Shown here: in pieces, positions 30,778 to 41,408 of the stretch
Layout: the number at the start of each line of letters is the position of its first letter
Numbering within the stretch: the first letter of the stretch is position 1
Assembly: GCF_003935895.2 (NCBI RefSeq)
Contig: NZ_CP054058.1
Coordinates: 3,577,177-3,641,176 of the forward strand
DNA length: 64,000 nt
Direction of reading: 5' to 3'
DNA from: Scandinavium goeteborgense
GTDB taxonomy: Bacteria > Pseudomonadota > Gammaproteobacteria > Enterobacterales > Enterobacteriaceae
Position numbers and translations under genes: made by a program
Notes under the pieces: generated by a model
What the model saw: the letters and a program-made list of their open reading frames with translations, nothing else
What the model was told of the DNA's origin: nothing
Databases searched by the model: none

Positions 30778-31998
30778 TTAGTTAAATGATTGAGTCACTT
30801 CCTGCTCTGGCATGTTATCCAGCTCACGCTCGAAGCTGCGCAGACGCTTGTAGATTGACATCAGTTCCACCAACGTGGTCCAGGAGCTGATCAGGTACTG
30901 GAACGAACCGCGAACCTGACCGAAAACGTTGGTTATCTGCGTCATTAAACCCAGCGTAATCGTACCGGCAACAATCGACGGGAACAGTAAAAACAGGCCG
31001 AAAACGTTGTCTACCTGAAGGTAGAGAATACGCGCGATGTTGAAGTACATGTAGTGGAAATAGAGGCGGAAATAGTTGTGGCGCACGGCGCTGAACAATT
31101 CACGAACCGTCGGTGGTGAGGCGCGAGACGCATCATCTTCGCCATAAACCAGTTCTTTACGGTAAGCCGCTTCAACGCGCTGGTTTTTGAAATTCAGCCC
31201 CGGAAGTTTGATACCGACCACGGCTAACAGGCCAGTTCCCATCAACGACCAGACAATCGCGGCGATCACCAGACCGTACGGCAGATGGCCAACAATCGGC
31301 AGATCCGGCACGTGCGCCGACAGCGTCACCAGCACCGGCAGGAAGGCAATCAGGGTCATGATGGCGTTGAGAAAGCTGACGCCCATGTCTTCAAGCGTCG
31401 ATGCAAAGCGCATGGTGTCTTCCTGCACACGCTGTGCAGCACCCTCGATGTGGCGCAGTCGCTGCCAGTTTTCCATGTAGTATTCGTTCATCGCTGAACG
31501 CCAGCGGAAGACGTAGTGGCTGACGAAGAAGTTATTCATCACCCCAATCACCACGGCAATCAGCGCAATGCCGAGGAACACCCCGACTTCATGGTAAAAC
31601 TGACCGATGCTCACTTTATGCGGTGCGGAGAGCGCGGTCTGAATGAGATCGTAGAACGGCGCGTACCAGGCGTTGACCGCCACTCCCACTTCGACCAGGA
31701 ACCAGGTCACGAAGATTATCAGAGCGGTGCCGAAAATCGACCAGTACTGCCAGCGGTGCGGGCTATAAAGACACCAGAACAGCGCAAAGACCAGCACACA
31801 GACCAGGTAGTAGGCATAGAACACGAGGTAGTCGAGGGACCAAAAACGTGCCGCGCTGATTGGGATATCACCGGAAGCGCCCACCATATGCAACAACCAT
31901 TTACCCCCGTCTACCTGCCAGAATATGACGGCGATGAGTGCCCAAATTGCCGCCGAGAGAAAAAAGGGTCCCGGCTTAGGGAAAAAAGACTTAAACAT
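30778..31998 (-). CDS. sbmA: Peptide antibiotic transporter SbmA
   Basis: A 406-residue inner-membrane, proton-driven importer (SLiPT family) that takes up microcins B17 and J25, bleomycin, proline-rich peptides and peptide-conjugated oligomers. Length equals E. coli SbmA. The N-terminus [16 protein letters not shown], the multiple helices, and [22 protein letters not shown] are family features. It heads the sbmA-yaiW operon. Confidence 0.95.
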   Translation of the reverse strand: MFKSFFPKPGPFFLSAAIWALIAVIFWQVDGGKWLLHMVGASGDIPISAARFWSLDYLVFYAYYLVCVLVFALFWCLYSPHRWQYWSIFGTALIIFVTWFLVEVGVAVNAWYAPFYDLIQTALSAPHKVSIGQFYHEVGVFLGIALIAVVIGVMNNFFVSHYVFRWRSAMNEYYMENWQRLRHIEGAAQRVQEDTMRFASTLEDMGVSFLNAIMTLIAFLPVLVTLSAHVPDLPIVGHLPYGLVIAAIVWSLMGTGLLAVVGIKLPGLNFKNQRVEAAYRKELVYGEDDASRASPPTVRELFSAVRHNYFRLYFHYMYFNIARILYLQVDNVFGLFLLFPSIVAGTITLGLMTQITNVFGQVRGSFQYLISSWTTLVELMSIYKRLRSFERELDNMPEQEVTQSFN

Positions 31999-32122
31999 AC
32001 ATGCTCTCCTGCTAACTTCTTATCGTTTTAAGGTTGCTGTGTTCTACGAAAAATCGCCGCGGCCATCACCGCGACAAAAGGTGAAGCTGAGTAGACCGTG
32101 AATGAGACCGATGGGAAAACGC

Positions 32123-32659
32123 TTAGTTCGTATGCCATTGCTTAACAATTGTTTCGACGGATTTCACGCTGACCGGGTTACCAGGGACCGTGAGCGTGCG
32201 CCAGACATCGTTGTAGTGCGCGATGAGCGTTGTGGCCTCTGCTGCCGGACGGTTGGCGGTGGTGTGCGCATCTTCGGCGACGGTAATTTGATAGCCTTTG
32301 CTGGCGCCCACTTTCAGCGTCGTGTCCACGCAATAATCCGTGGCACAGCCGCACATCACAAAAGCGGTAATATCGTTTTCTGCCAGCACCCGTTCCAGTT
32401 CCGTTTTATAAAAAGCGTCACAGGCCGTTTTGGTGACGTAAAGCGCGCCACTGGGCTGCTCGAGTTCTGGCAGTAATGCAAAGCCATCACTTCCCTCTTC
32501 CAGGCCACCTTCTTCGATATGCTGGATGAAGATCACGTGGTCAGCGGCGCGAATCAGCCGGTTCACCTGCGAGACGCATGCCTGCTGCTCACGACGCGGC
32601 GTTTCGAAGACACCTTTTTGCATATCAACCACCATGACAACGTGTTTATCCGACATCAT
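32123..32659 (-). CDS. Isochorismatase-family cysteine hydrolase
   Basis: A 178-residue cytoplasmic hydrolase. The family catalytic triad is visible: Asp in MVVDMQKGVF, Lys in YVTKTACDAF, and Cys in MCGCATDYCVDTTLK. Such enzymes cleave C-N or ester bonds (nicotinamide, N-carbamoyl compounds, isochorismate); the substrate here cannot be told. Two successive ATGs compete for the start. It is a single gene between sbmA and ampH, a spot with no equivalent in E. coli K-12. Confidence 0.83.
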   Translation of the reverse strand: MMSDKHVVMVVDMQKGVFETPRREQQACVSQVNRLIRAADHVIFIQHIEEGGLEEGSDGFALLPELEQPSGALYVTKTACDAFYKTELERVLAENDITAFVMCGCATDYCVDTTLKVGASKGYQITVAEDAHTTANRPAAEATTLIAHYNDVWRTLTVPGNPVSVKSVETIVKQWHTN

Positions 32660-32850
32660 TTGCTCCGTAAGAGGTTGTGAACATTGAGACTATCATACGC
32701 GTGAGTTCACAAAAGCGCGTAAAGGCGTGCATAAAAACCGCCATATTTACCCGTCGTTACGTTTTTCTTGCGCTAATCCGGCGTAAAGGCGCTTTGCATG
32801 TGGCCGTTTAATAGTATAAATACGCATTATCTTTCCATTTCAATTCATGG

Positions 32851-34017
32851 ATGCTTTCCTTGAAACGTAGTCTGCTATTTATTGCGGCGCTGTGTGCTGC
32901 TTCGCTGCCTGTTGCTCAGGCCGCACAAACTTCTCCGGACCCGGTATTTGCCTCAGATATAGTCGACAGATACGCCAATCATATCTATTACGGCAGCGGT
33001 GCGACGGGCATGGCACTGGTGGTTATTGACGGCAACCAGCGCGTGTTTCGCAGTTTTGGAGAGACGCGTCCTGGAAGCAACGTCCATCCACAGCTGGATT
33101 CTGTGATCCGCATTGCCTCATTGAGCAAACTGATGACCAGTGAAATGCTGGTGAAATTGCTCGATCAGGGCGTGGTGAAGCTCAACGACCCACTGAGCAA
33201 ATACGCACCTCCGGGTGCCAGCGTGCCGACATACCAAGGGCAACCCATTACGCTGGTGAATCTGGCGACGCATACCAGTAGCCTGCCGCGCGAACAGCCC
33301 GGCGGTGCGGCGCATCGCCCAGTGTTTGTCTGGCCAACGCATAATCAGCGCTGGAACTGGCTCAGCACCGCGACATTAAAAACCGCACCGGGAACCCAGG
33401 CGGCTTACTCAAATCTGGCATTTGATCTTCTGGCGGATGCATTGAGCACCGCCGCAGGTAAACCGTATCCGCAGCTTTTTGAAGAGCAAATCACTCGTCC
33501 ATTGGGGATGAAAGACACCACGTTTACACCGTCACCGGATCAGTGTCAGCGTCTGATGGTGGCAGAGAAAGGGGCAAGTCCCTGTGATAATACCCTGGCA
33601 GCCATTGGCAGCGGCGGCGTATATTCCACGCCTGGCGACATGATGCGCTGGATGCAGCAGTTCTTATCGTCTGATTTTTACACCCGTAATCAGCAGGCCG
33701 ATCGGATGCAAACGCTTATCTATCAGCGCACTCAGCTGACGCGTGTTATCGGTATGGATGTGCCAGGCAAAGCCTCTGCTCTGGGCATGGGCTGGGTTTA
33801 TATGGCCCCTAAAAATGGTCGCCCTGGTATCATTCAAAAAACGGGCGGCGGCGGTGGCTTCATTACCTATATGGCAATGATCCCGCAGCATAACGTCGGG
33901 GCGTTTGTGGTCGTTACGCGATCGCCGTTAACTCGCTTTGTGAATATGAGTGATGGCATTAACGATCTGGTCGCAGAGCTGAGTGGCAATAAGCCGCTGG
34001 TGGTTCCCGCTTCCTGA
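32851..34017 (+). CDS. ampH: Penicillin-binding protein AmpH
   Basis: A periplasmic DD-carboxypeptidase/endopeptidase with weak beta-lactamase activity, involved in peptidoglycan recycling. The 388-residue protein has a signal peptide (RSLLFIAALCAASLPVAQA), the serine motif SLSK, the YSN motif (QAAYSNLAF), and KTGGGGG in place of KTG near the end. E. coli AmpH begins MKRSLLF, so a TTG at 32860 is an alternative start to ATG 32851. Confidence 0.93.
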   Translation: MLSLKRSLLFIAALCAASLPVAQAAQTSPDPVFASDIVDRYANHIYYGSGATGMALVVIDGNQRVFRSFGETRPGSNVHPQLDSVIRIASLSKLMTSEMLVKLLDQGVVKLNDPLSKYAPPGASVPTYQGQPITLVNLATHTSSLPREQPGGAAHRPVFVWPTHNQRWNWLSTATLKTAPGTQAAYSNLAFDLLADALSTAAGKPYPQLFEEQITRPLGMKDTTFTPSPDQCQRLMVAEKGASPCDNTLAAIGSGGVYSTPGDMMRWMQQFLSSDFYTRNQQADRMQTLIYQRTQLTRVIGMDVPGKASALGMGWVYMAPKNGRPGIIQKTGGGGGFITYMAMIPQHNVGAFVVVTRSPLTRFVNMSDGINDLVAELSGNKPLVVPAS

Positions 34018-34020
34018 TCG

Positions 34021-34638
34021 TCAATACTCAAGGGGCAGACGGTTAACTGAAACCAGTTTGCCCTTATTCATTTCGATATATTTTCCCGCGCGTAGCGCAG
34101 CCAGCACTTCTGCAATGACCGAACGGGAAATATGCGTTCGTTGCTGAATGTGGTTCATTACCCCCACTCTTTCACGCAATGACTCATCCCAGGCAGCCAT
34201 CGCCTGTAATGTCGCCCGAATTTGGCTGTAGGAATTTTTGCCAATCAGTTCTCCATCACGTATCTGCTGCACTTTAAAAAGCCAGCTGACCCAGTGAAAG
34301 GCATCCTGCCAGAGTTGATGTTGATTCAATAACGCCCTGCATTGTTCGCACTTGAGTTGATAAACCTCGCATTGCGTCAGCGCTGTCAGTTGATAGGGCT
34401 CACCAATGGCATGAAACATCCCGGGTAAGCCGATTATCATGGGTGAAGGACTGATAGCGATCAGAATTTCTGGGTGGGTGCGCTCAATTTTAAAGGTTCC
34501 CTGTCGTATAACGGTGACAAGAAACGCCTCCGTCTGCAGGTTTAACGTTTGTTGCGGATGAAGCGTTAATGTAGTGGCTACGGGGAAAAAGTACTGATCC
34601 AGTACGTTAAATGCGGATAAAGGTTTTACAGCCAACAT
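34021..34638 (-). CDS. YaiV/IprA-type transcriptional regulator
   Basis: A 205-residue regulator with a CRP-like sensory domain and a C-terminal winged helix (IQQRTHISRSVIAEVLAALR, GKYIEMNKGKLVSVNRL). It corresponds to E. coli YaiV/IprA, which sits at the same locus beside ampH and affects the hydrogen peroxide response in Salmonella. The C-terminal 60 residues are nearly identical and the N-terminal half has diverged. It ends 3 bp after the convergent ampH stop. The neighbouring autotransporter is a plausible target by position. Confidence 0.85.
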   Translation of the reverse strand: MLAVKPLSAFNVLDQYFFPVATTLTLHPQQTLNLQTEAFLVTVIRQGTFKIERTHPEILIAISPSPMIIGLPGMFHAIGEPYQLTALTQCEVYQLKCEQCRALLNQHQLWQDAFHWVSWLFKVQQIRDGELIGKNSYSQIRATLQAMAAWDESLRERVGVMNHIQQRTHISRSVIAEVLAALRAGKYIEMNKGKLVSVNRLPLEY

Positions 34639-34682
34639 GCTAACGTCACATCCTGTGTCAATTTCATGTTAATGATAAAAAT

Positions 34683-34711
34683 AAAGCAGGGAACATTGTT
34701 CCCTGCTTTGA
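34683..34711 (-). terminator. Terminator after the autotransporter gene
   Basis: AAAGCAGGGA and TCCCTGCTTT form a 10-bp stem around a short loop; on the minus strand ATTTTTAT follows. It starts just past the autotransporter stop. Confidence 0.85.
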
Positions 34712-34715
34712 TTTA

Positions 34716-37526
34716 TTACCAGGTGTATTTCACACCGACGTTTGCTGCCCAATTCTGGTCAACATCGCCGCCGCCAAGATAGTTAGCATCGGTGTATGCG
34801 CTGAACTTCTTGGTAAAGTTGAATTGTGCACCTGCACCTACACGTACCGCAGAACCTTCAACACCGTTGTCGATGTTATCGCCGTTCACATTGGCATCAT
34901 TATTTGAGTCATTGTAAACATAGGCCAGTTTGAAGTAAGGCGTCAGAGCCTGATCGTCGCTGTAACTGAAGGTGTAACCGGTATCGATACCCAGCTCGTA
35001 ACGTAAGCTGTCATAGGACTGACCGTCCATGCGCATATCATTACTCAGGCGATAATCATCACCTGACTGGAACAGACCTGAAATCGCGCCGTATGGCGTC
35101 ACATAACCCGCGGTATCATATTTCCAGTCATAACCCAGTTTCAGACCGAAGCCCCATGCGTCATTGGTGGAGTCGCCATCAATGTACTGACCGTCGCTCA
35201 TGTTCGCGCTGAGGTCATTGCTGAAGCGGCTATAGCTCATGTTCGCATCGAAGAACACGTCATTTGACCAGCGAGCGGCTGAGTAGATATAAGCAGACTG
35301 GCTATCCTGATCAACCTGACCAGAGTCGTCACTCATATCGCCTTTAGCGAAGCTTGCTGCTGCACCCACAGTCCAGTCAGCATAGTTACCGTCGATCTTG
35401 GTATCCAGGCCTACCATGATGCCGTTAACGTCCTGATCGTAACTGATCACGCCGTTATCACCATCAAAGTTACCGCCGAAGTAGCTCACCCAAACGCCAC
35501 CGTCATCAACCAGACCATGACGCGCGCTACTCAGACGAGTTTCGAGGGTATCCTGTTGCAGGTTCCAGATATTGGTGTTTGCAGACGGAATGCTCAGTGC
35601 CATGTTGGCGTAGTCAGTCAGCTCACGTTGTTCGAGAACAACGGTATCGCCAGTCTGTTTAGCTTCATAGGTGTAAGCACCCAAATCAGCTTTATTCGCC
35701 GCGGTAAAGGTTGCTGAGGTTTCTTCGTTGTCGTCATAAACACGAATCAGCTCATTTCCTTCGTAGTCTTTCTCAGAACCTGAGCCGGTCGCATTGTCGA
35801 TACGGACTTTGTAGTTACCCGCAACGTCACCGTTAACAGACAGGTGGCCATCGGAGTTCATTGCGACAACGCCGTAGCCGTAGTTGGTCTGATTACGATC
35901 GTTAGTGTGACCGTTAATCATGTCCCCGTTTAGCACGAAGTCACGGCTGTCGAGATTGAAAGTACCGCCGTTAGTCAGTTGCAGATTGGCAGTATCCAGC
36001 TGGCCCAGCCCCAAATTGAACTGTGCATTGCCGTCAACATTAACGCTGTTTGCATACAGTTCAGCGGTTTCTTCGGTCAGGCTTAGGGTGCTGTAACTGT
36101 TAAGGTTAACGCTGTCAGCATCAACTTCACCGCCGTCACCAATCTGCATATCAGACGCATTGTTCAGCGTGATGCTGTCAGAAACCAACTGAGAACTTTC
36201 AACGTTGACCTGAGAACCGTTATTTACGGTCAGGGTATCGATCAGAGAAGCTTTACGGGTATCCCACTCTGAACCGTGATCCAGGGTGACATTAAACAGG
36301 CCGCTCTGATAAATCTGGTTACCGACAACGTGGCCCGCTTCATCAAATTCAGAATCGCCGTTTTCAACACCATAGGTAGAGTTAGGCCAAAGGCTGTTCG
36401 CGGTGACGTCATACAGCGTTGCAGTAGCATCAGTTCCTGCGGCCTCAGAGTCATAAACACCGTCACCATCGATATCAACCTGGTGCACGGACATTGCCGC
36501 CCCAACCCATTTGCTGCCGTTATCCAGAGTCAGATCCAGACGATCGGTGCCATCCCAACCGTTGGTATCGTTATTGGTATCGGTATCGCGATACGAATCA
36601 GCGCCGCCCGGGAAGAAGTTCTCATCAAAATTGCTGGAGAACAGAACATCACCGGTCAGGGTAGAATTGCTGAACGTGGCGGTAGTCTGCATGGCGTTAT
36701 CCGCCGCAGGATTCGCAATCACTGCGAGCGCGATGTCATCCGCCGTCATTTCATTTGCGTAATCACTGGCATTATCAGTACGGCCAAACCAGCCTTCAGT
36801 GCCTTCGTCACTCCAGGAGCCTGAGGTCACTACGGAGTCTTTAACAAGGATGGTGTTGTTAAACACTTCACCACTGTTTACGCCGGTACTGACGGTATTA
36901 TTGTCTACATCTTCCCATTCGTAACCTTGCGCCAGAGTAATACCTGCCACATGAGAGTTATTCTGAATGGTCAGATCAACTTCCTGATCAAGGGTAATGG
37001 CCGTGCCCAGATCAAACACGTTTACAACGTGGGAATCAGGTGTGCCATCAGTAAAGGTACCGTTATAAGTGTAGTGCTCGTAATTATCGTCAATCGTTGA
37101 GTTATCGACATTCAACGCCAGGCGATCGTAGACATAGCCCGTCGTTGTACGATTATCACATGTGGTCGACATACATTCGGACGTAATCATCCCATGAACA
37201 GTACTATTTTTAATACTCAGGGTATTCTGATTACTGTCTGAAGCAAGGCCATCGTCCAGGTAGTACGTTGAAATAACACCGTTAACGGTAGCGTTGTTAA
37301 TGACAGGATAAATATCGCCACCATAAACGCTATTGGCATCGTAATTATTCCAGCCCACATAGCCGTCATAGTAGACGCCATCGGCACTGGTCGTGTCGTT
37401 ATGGTGAACAAAAGTTTCGTAGGTTGTGTTAGAAATATCGGTGCCAGCATTTGCCTGAGAAGCAATCGCTAATGCGCAGGCTACGGCTAATTGTGATACG
37501 ACGAGTTTATTTTTCCACGAGTGCAT
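34716..37526 (-). CDS. AIDA-type autotransporter at the yaiT locus
   Basis: A 936-residue type Va autotransporter. It has a signal peptide (LAVACALAIASQANA, cut near residue 27), an Asn/Asp/Thr-rich passenger expected to form a beta helix (repeated short motifs such as LTVNNGSQVNVESSQLVSD), and a C-terminal 12-strand barrel from about residue 680 ending in aromatic Trp (VGVKYTW). Location between yaiV and hemB equals E. coli yaiT, an IS-broken pseudogene in K-12 whose intact relatives (EhaB/UpaC-like) bind extracellular matrix and promote biofilm. The frame is open throughout here. The gene has its own AT-rich upstream region. Confidence 0.87.
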   Translation of the reverse strand: MHSWKNKLVVSQLAVACALAIASQANAGTDISNTTYETFVHHNDTTSADGVYYDGYVGWNNYDANSVYGGDIYPVINNATVNGVISTYYLDDGLASDSNQNTLSIKNSTVHGMITSECMSTTCDNRTTTGYVYDRLALNVDNSTIDDNYEHYTYNGTFTDGTPDSHVVNVFDLGTAITLDQEVDLTIQNNSHVAGITLAQGYEWEDVDNNTVSTGVNSGEVFNNTILVKDSVVTSGSWSDEGTEGWFGRTDNASDYANEMTADDIALAVIANPAADNAMQTTATFSNSTLTGDVLFSSNFDENFFPGGADSYRDTDTNNDTNGWDGTDRLDLTLDNGSKWVGAAMSVHQVDIDGDGVYDSEAAGTDATATLYDVTANSLWPNSTYGVENGDSEFDEAGHVVGNQIYQSGLFNVTLDHGSEWDTRKASLIDTLTVNNGSQVNVESSQLVSDSITLNNASDMQIGDGGEVDADSVNLNSYSTLSLTEETAELYANSVNVDGNAQFNLGLGQLDTANLQLTNGGTFNLDSRDFVLNGDMINGHTNDRNQTNYGYGVVAMNSDGHLSVNGDVAGNYKVRIDNATGSGSEKDYEGNELIRVYDDNEETSATFTAANKADLGAYTYEAKQTGDTVVLEQRELTDYANMALSIPSANTNIWNLQQDTLETRLSSARHGLVDDGGVWVSYFGGNFDGDNGVISYDQDVNGIMVGLDTKIDGNYADWTVGAAASFAKGDMSDDSGQVDQDSQSAYIYSAARWSNDVFFDANMSYSRFSNDLSANMSDGQYIDGDSTNDAWGFGLKLGYDWKYDTAGYVTPYGAISGLFQSGDDYRLSNDMRMDGQSYDSLRYELGIDTGYTFSYSDDQALTPYFKLAYVYNDSNNDANVNGDNIDNGVEGSAVRVGAGAQFNFTKKFSAYTDANYLGGGDVDQNWAANVGVKYTW

Positions 37527-37915
37527 TCGTCATCCCTCCCAGGGACGTAATAATGTTGGTCCATCAAAACATATTAAATTTGCGTGGGAATTATGCTTTC
37601 CACTCAATGGAGAGTTCAATTAATCTCTGCGAAAAGTTTGAATGTGGACATTATGGTTTTTAAAAGCATGAAAACACAGAAAGTGATATTCGTCACGTCA
37701 CTCAAAAAACATATACCCGCAGTGAATATCCACTGTCATTTTATAGATAATTCTTTATTAATTACTTTATTAAACTATTGCAATTCACCTGAACCAGATA
37801 TAACTAAAATCATAAATAACCGAATACGCAAAATACATAACCACCACTTTAGTGAAACACGCCACCCATAGATCAGGTAAACTTCTCAGAATGTTCCATT
37901 AACATCAGGCCTATC
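37527..37915. other. AT-rich intergenic region between autotransporter and hemB
   Basis: About 390 bases holding the divergent promoters. It is markedly AT-rich from about 37640 to 37850, as is typical of H-NS-bound surface-protein promoters. A 95-codon plus-strand frame is present but has no recognised domain and is treated as chance. Confidence 0.5.
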
Positions 37916-38890
37916 ATGACAGATTTGATCACTCGCCCTCGCCGCCTGCGCAAATCCTCTGCGCTTCGCGCCATGTTTGAAGAGACATCACTGACCCTTA
38001 ACGATCTGGTGCTGCCTATCTTTGTTGAAGAAGAGATTGACGATTACAAGGCCATCGAAGCGATGCCAGGCGTCATGCGTATCCCGGAAAAGCACCTTGC
38101 CCGTGAGATTGAACGCATTGCCAACGCCGGTATCCGCTCCGTGATGACCTTCGGCATCTCTCACCACACCGATGCGACCGGCAGCGATGCGTGGAAAGAA
38201 GATGGTCTGGTGGCGCGCATGTCGCGCATTTGCAAACAGGCCGTGCCGGAAATGATTGTGATGTCGGATACCTGTTTCTGCGAATACACCTCACACGGCC
38301 ACTGCGGCGTGCTGTGCGATCACGGTGTCGATAATGACCAGACGCTGGCGAATCTCGGTAAGCAAGCCGTAGTTGCTGCCGCGGCTGGCGCTGATTTCAT
38401 TGCTCCGTCGGCGGCAATGGACGGTCAGGTTCAGGCCATTCGTCAGGCGCTGGACGCCGCTGGATTCACCGATACCGCGATCATGTCTTATTCCACCAAG
38501 TTTGCCTCGTCGTTCTACGGCCCGTTCCGTGAAGCCGCCGGAACCGCGCTAAAAGGCGACCGCAAAACCTATCAGATGAACCCGCTGAACCGCCGCGAAG
38601 CGATTCGCGAATCGCTGCTCGACGAAGCCCAGGGCGCAGATTGCCTGATGGTGAAACCTGCCGGTGCCTACCTGGATATTATCCGTGATATCCGTGAACG
38701 CACAGAGCTGCCCATTGGCGCATACCAGGTCAGCGGCGAATACGCGATGATCAAGTTTGCCGCTCAGGCGGGTGCCATTGATGAAGAAAAAGTGGTCCTC
38801 GAAAGCCTTGGCGCAATCAAACGCGCGGGCGCAGACCTGATTTTCAGCTATTTCGCCCTCGATTTAGCCGAGAAAAAAATCCTGCGTTAA
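37916..38890 (+). CDS. hemB: Delta-aminolevulinic acid dehydratase
   Basis: Porphobilinogen synthase, condensing two 5-aminolevulinates in heme synthesis. The 324-residue protein has the zinc cysteines in [21 protein letters not shown], and the Schiff-base lysines in [14 protein letters not shown] and [11 protein letters not shown]. Length matches E. coli. It has its own terminator directly downstream. Confidence 0.97.
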   Translation: MTDLITRPRRLRKSSALRAMFEETSLTLNDLVLPIFVEEEIDDYKAIEAMPGVMRIPEKHLAREIERIANAGIRSVMTFGISHHTDATGSDAWKEDGLVARMSRICKQAVPEMIVMSDTCFCEYTSHGHCGVLCDHGVDNDQTLANLGKQAVVAAAAGADFIAPSAAMDGQVQAIRQALDAAGFTDTAIMSYSTKFASSFYGPFREAAGTALKGDRKTYQMNPLNRREAIRESLLDEAQGADCLMVKPAGAYLDIIRDIRERTELPIGAYQVSGEYAMIKFAAQAGAIDEEKVVLESLGAIKRAGADLIFSYFALDLAEKKILR

Positions 38891-38894
38891 CGTG

Positions 38895-38924
38895 AAAAGG
38901 GGAGCATTACGCTCCCCTTTTCTT
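38895..38924 (+). terminator. Terminator after hemB
   Basis: AAAAGGGGAGC and GCTCCCCTTTT form a long stem with a short loop followed by CTTTC. Being symmetrical it could also act for tauD, which converges from the right. Confidence 0.88.
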
Positions 38925-38957
38925 TCGCCGGGCATTTATGGTTGGCTAACGTCGCCT

Positions 38958-39809
38958 CTAATCCGCCCGATAAAACGGCTTATCACCCAGAATGGTCGCT
39001 CGGTGCATGATGCGTCGTTGCGGCAGATAGTCAGCGTTGGCGTAATGCTGCGTCACCCGATTATCCCAGAGCGCCACATCCCCCTCCTGCCAGCGCCAGC
39101 GCACCTGAAACTCAGGCTTGGTCACGTGAGCAAACAGGAAGCCCAGCAGCGCTTCACTTTCTTTCTCGCTGACATCCACAATGCGCGTGGTGAAACCTTC
39201 ATTGACGAACAGCGCCTGCTTGCCGGTCACCGGATGTGTGCGCACTACCGGATGCAGTAACGGCGGATTTTTTGCCACCGCGCTCAGCCAGCGCTGATGA
39301 TCGTCTTCGGTTTTCAGATGCTTCCACTCCGGGAATGATTTACGGAAGTCATGCTCCGCCTGTAAGCCATTCAGCAGGGTTTTAAATGGAGCCGACAGCG
39401 CTTCGTAAGCCGCAATTCCGCTGCTCCACAAAGTGTCACCGCCGTTTTCCGGCAGCTGTTTCGCCGCCAGAATCGCCCCGGCAGGCGGCGTCTCAATAAA
39501 AGTCACGTCGGTGTGCCAGTTATCGTTATCCGGCGGATTATCGTTATGCGTATCGAGGACGATAATCTCCTCCACGCCCTCGGCATGCGGATACACCGGG
39601 TGAATGTGCAGATCGCCAAAACGGTGCGCCAGGCTACGCTGCTGCTGCGGCGTGACCGACTGCTCGCGCAGGAAAATCACCTGATGGCGCAGTAACGCGT
39701 GGTACAGCTGCTCAAACTGGTTATCGCTCAGCGGACGGGTCAAATCCAGCCCGGAAACCAGCGCGCCAATGTACGGCCCCAACGGGCGAATGCTCAGACG
39801 TTCACTCAT
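38958..39809 (-). CDS. tauD: Taurine dioxygenase TauD
   Basis: A Fe(II)/2-oxoglutarate dioxygenase that oxidises taurine to release sulfite and aminoacetaldehyde under sulfur limitation. The 283-residue protein has the facial triad: His and Asp in NWHTDVTF and a distal His in HRATIL, with Arg nearby for 2-oxoglutarate. The start at 39809 ([11 protein letters not shown]) overlaps the tauC stop by ATGA. A longer frame to 40073 only reflects translation of the tauC region in another frame. Confidence 0.95.
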   Translation of the reverse strand: MSERLSIRPLGPYIGALVSGLDLTRPLSDNQFEQLYHALLRHQVIFLREQSVTPQQQRSLAHRFGDLHIHPVYPHAEGVEEIIVLDTHNDNPPDNDNWHTDVTFIETPPAGAILAAKQLPENGGDTLWSSGIAAYEALSAPFKTLLNGLQAEHDFRKSFPEWKHLKTEDDHQRWLSAVAKNPPLLHPVVRTHPVTGKQALFVNEGFTTRIVDVSEKESEALLGFLFAHVTKPEFQVRWRWQEGDVALWDNRVTQHYANADYLPQRRIMHRATILGDKPFYRAD

Positions 39810-40633
39810 GCAATTTCCCCATGCCACGGCGTCAGGCGGCGTTGTAGCGCGCGCAGACCCAGCTCTAAAACGAAAGCGATAACGGCAATCACCGCGATCC
39901 CGGCCAGCACCACATCGGTGGCCAGAAATTCCCCGGCGGACTGCACCATAAACCCTAAACCTCGCGTGGCGGCGATGAGTTCGGCCGCGACCAGCGTCGA
40001 CCAACCCACGCCAAGCCCAATGCGCAGCCCGGTCAGGATCTCCGGCAGCGCGCCGGGCAAAATCACGAACCACAAAATCTGTGCCCGACTGGCGCCCAGC
40101 GACTGCGCGGCTCTCAGTCGCACCTGCTGCGCACTTTTCACGCCTGCCATCGCCGACATCGCCACCGGGGCGAAAATCGCCAAATAAATCAGCAGAATTT
40201 TTGAGGTCTCGCCGATGCCGAACCAGATAACCATCAGCGGCAAATAAGCCAGCGGTGGGATCGGGCGATACAGTTCAATCAGCGGGTCGAGAATGCCGCG
40301 CACCGTCGGGCTCAGGCCCATCGCGATGCCGACCGGAATGCCGATAATCGCCGCCGCCAGCAGTGCAATCAGAATGCGCGTCAGGCTCGCCGCCAGATGC
40401 TGCCACAGCGTGGCATCCATAAAGCCCTGCGGCCCGGCGACAGAAATCAGTTTTTGCAGCACCTGCCCCGGCGGCGGCAGAAACAGCGGGGCGATCAGCT
40501 GTAACGCCGTCACCGCCCACCACAGCGCCAGTAAAACAGCCAGTGTCGACAGGCTCAACGTTAGCTGACGCGACAGCGGCCAGCGCCAGTTCAGCGCCAG
40601 GCGGCGCGGTTTATCGTTCGCCACAATACTCAT
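39806..40633 (-). CDS. tauC: Taurine ABC transporter permease TauC
   Basis: The membrane subunit of the taurine/sulfonate importer. The 275-residue product has about six helices and the permease EAA loop ([32 protein letters not shown]), the site of contact with TauB. It is coupled to both neighbours: its ATG adjoins the tauB stop and its stop overlaps tauD. Confidence 0.95.
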   Translation of the reverse strand: MSIVANDKPRRLALNWRWPLSRQLTLSLSTLAVLLALWWAVTALQLIAPLFLPPPGQVLQKLISVAGPQGFMDATLWQHLAASLTRILIALLAAAIIGIPVGIAMGLSPTVRGILDPLIELYRPIPPLAYLPLMVIWFGIGETSKILLIYLAIFAPVAMSAMAGVKSAQQVRLRAAQSLGASRAQILWFVILPGALPEILTGLRIGLGVGWSTLVAAELIAATRGLGFMVQSAGEFLATDVVLAGIAVIAVIAFVLELGLRALQRRLTPWHGEIA

Positions 40634-41397
40634 TAGAATGCCTCCCGATGTTCAAACACTCGGCCCAGCACGTATTCGCGCCGTTCGATAAACTCCGGAC
40701 TGGATTTAATGCTGCGGCAGGTTTCCCCGGCGACAAACCGGCGGGCGAAATCGAGCGACAGTCGCTCCGTCACCCTGCCCGGCCCGGCTGACAGCAGCAC
40801 CAAATCCGTCGCCATAAACACCGCTTCTTCAATGTCATGAGTAATCAGCAGCACCTGTTTGCCGGTTTCATGCCAGAGGCGCAGCAGCAGGGTCTGCATC
40901 TGCTCGCGGGTAAACGCATCCAGCGCCCCGAACGGCTCATCGAGCAGCAGCAACTGCGGGTCTGCCGCCAACGCTCGGGCTATCCCCACTCGCTGACGTT
41001 GGCCGCCGGAAAGCTGCCAAATAAACCGTTTTTCAGCGCCTTCCAGCCCGACTTTTTTCAACAACTGGCGGGCAACTTCATGCCGGTCTGGTTTGGACAT
41101 CCCGGTCAGTTGCAGGCCGAAGGCCACGTTATCCTGCACGTTTCGCCACGGCAGCAGGCCTTCATTCTGGAACACCACGCCGCGCTCAGCCCCCGGTCCG
41201 CTGACCGGCACGCCGTTCAGGGTGATACTGCCCGACTGATACGGCAGGAAACCGGCCACCAGATTCAGCAACGTGGTTTTGCCACAGCCCGACGGGCCGA
41301 GCACCACCAGCAGTTCACCGCGATCGACACTCAGTGAAATGTCATCGAGCACCGGTTTTCCGCCGTAGTTCGCACTGAGATGGGAGAGTTGCAGCAT
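40633..41397 (-). CDS. tauB: Taurine ABC transporter ATPase TauB
   Basis: The ATP-hydrolysing subunit of the taurine importer. It is 254 residues with Walker [18 protein letters not shown], signature [15 protein letters not shown], Walker [13 protein letters not shown] and a switch His in ITHDIEEAV. It lies second in tauABCD, 11 bp after tauA. Confidence 0.96.
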   Translation of the reverse strand: MLQLSHLSANYGGKPVLDDISLSVDRGELLVVLGPSGCGKTTLLNLVAGFLPYQSGSITLNGVPVSGPGAERGVVFQNEGLLPWRNVQDNVAFGLQLTGMSKPDRHEVARQLLKKVGLEGAEKRFIWQLSGGQRQRVGIARALAADPQLLLLDEPFGALDAFTREQMQTLLLRLWHETGKQVLLITHDIEEAVFMATDLVLLSAGPGRVTERLSLDFARRFVAGETCRSIKSSPEFIERREYVLGRVFEHREAF

Positions 41398-41408
41398 GGT
41401 GACCTCCG

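Noticed and set aside
37584..37871. A 95-codon frame in the AT-rich gap before hemB
   Set aside because: Composition follows the intergenic region and no family is recognised.
39810..40073. N-terminal extension of the tauD frame
   Set aside because: The added residues are Arg/Gly-rich out-of-frame translation of tauC; the true start overlaps the tauC stop and gives the family length.
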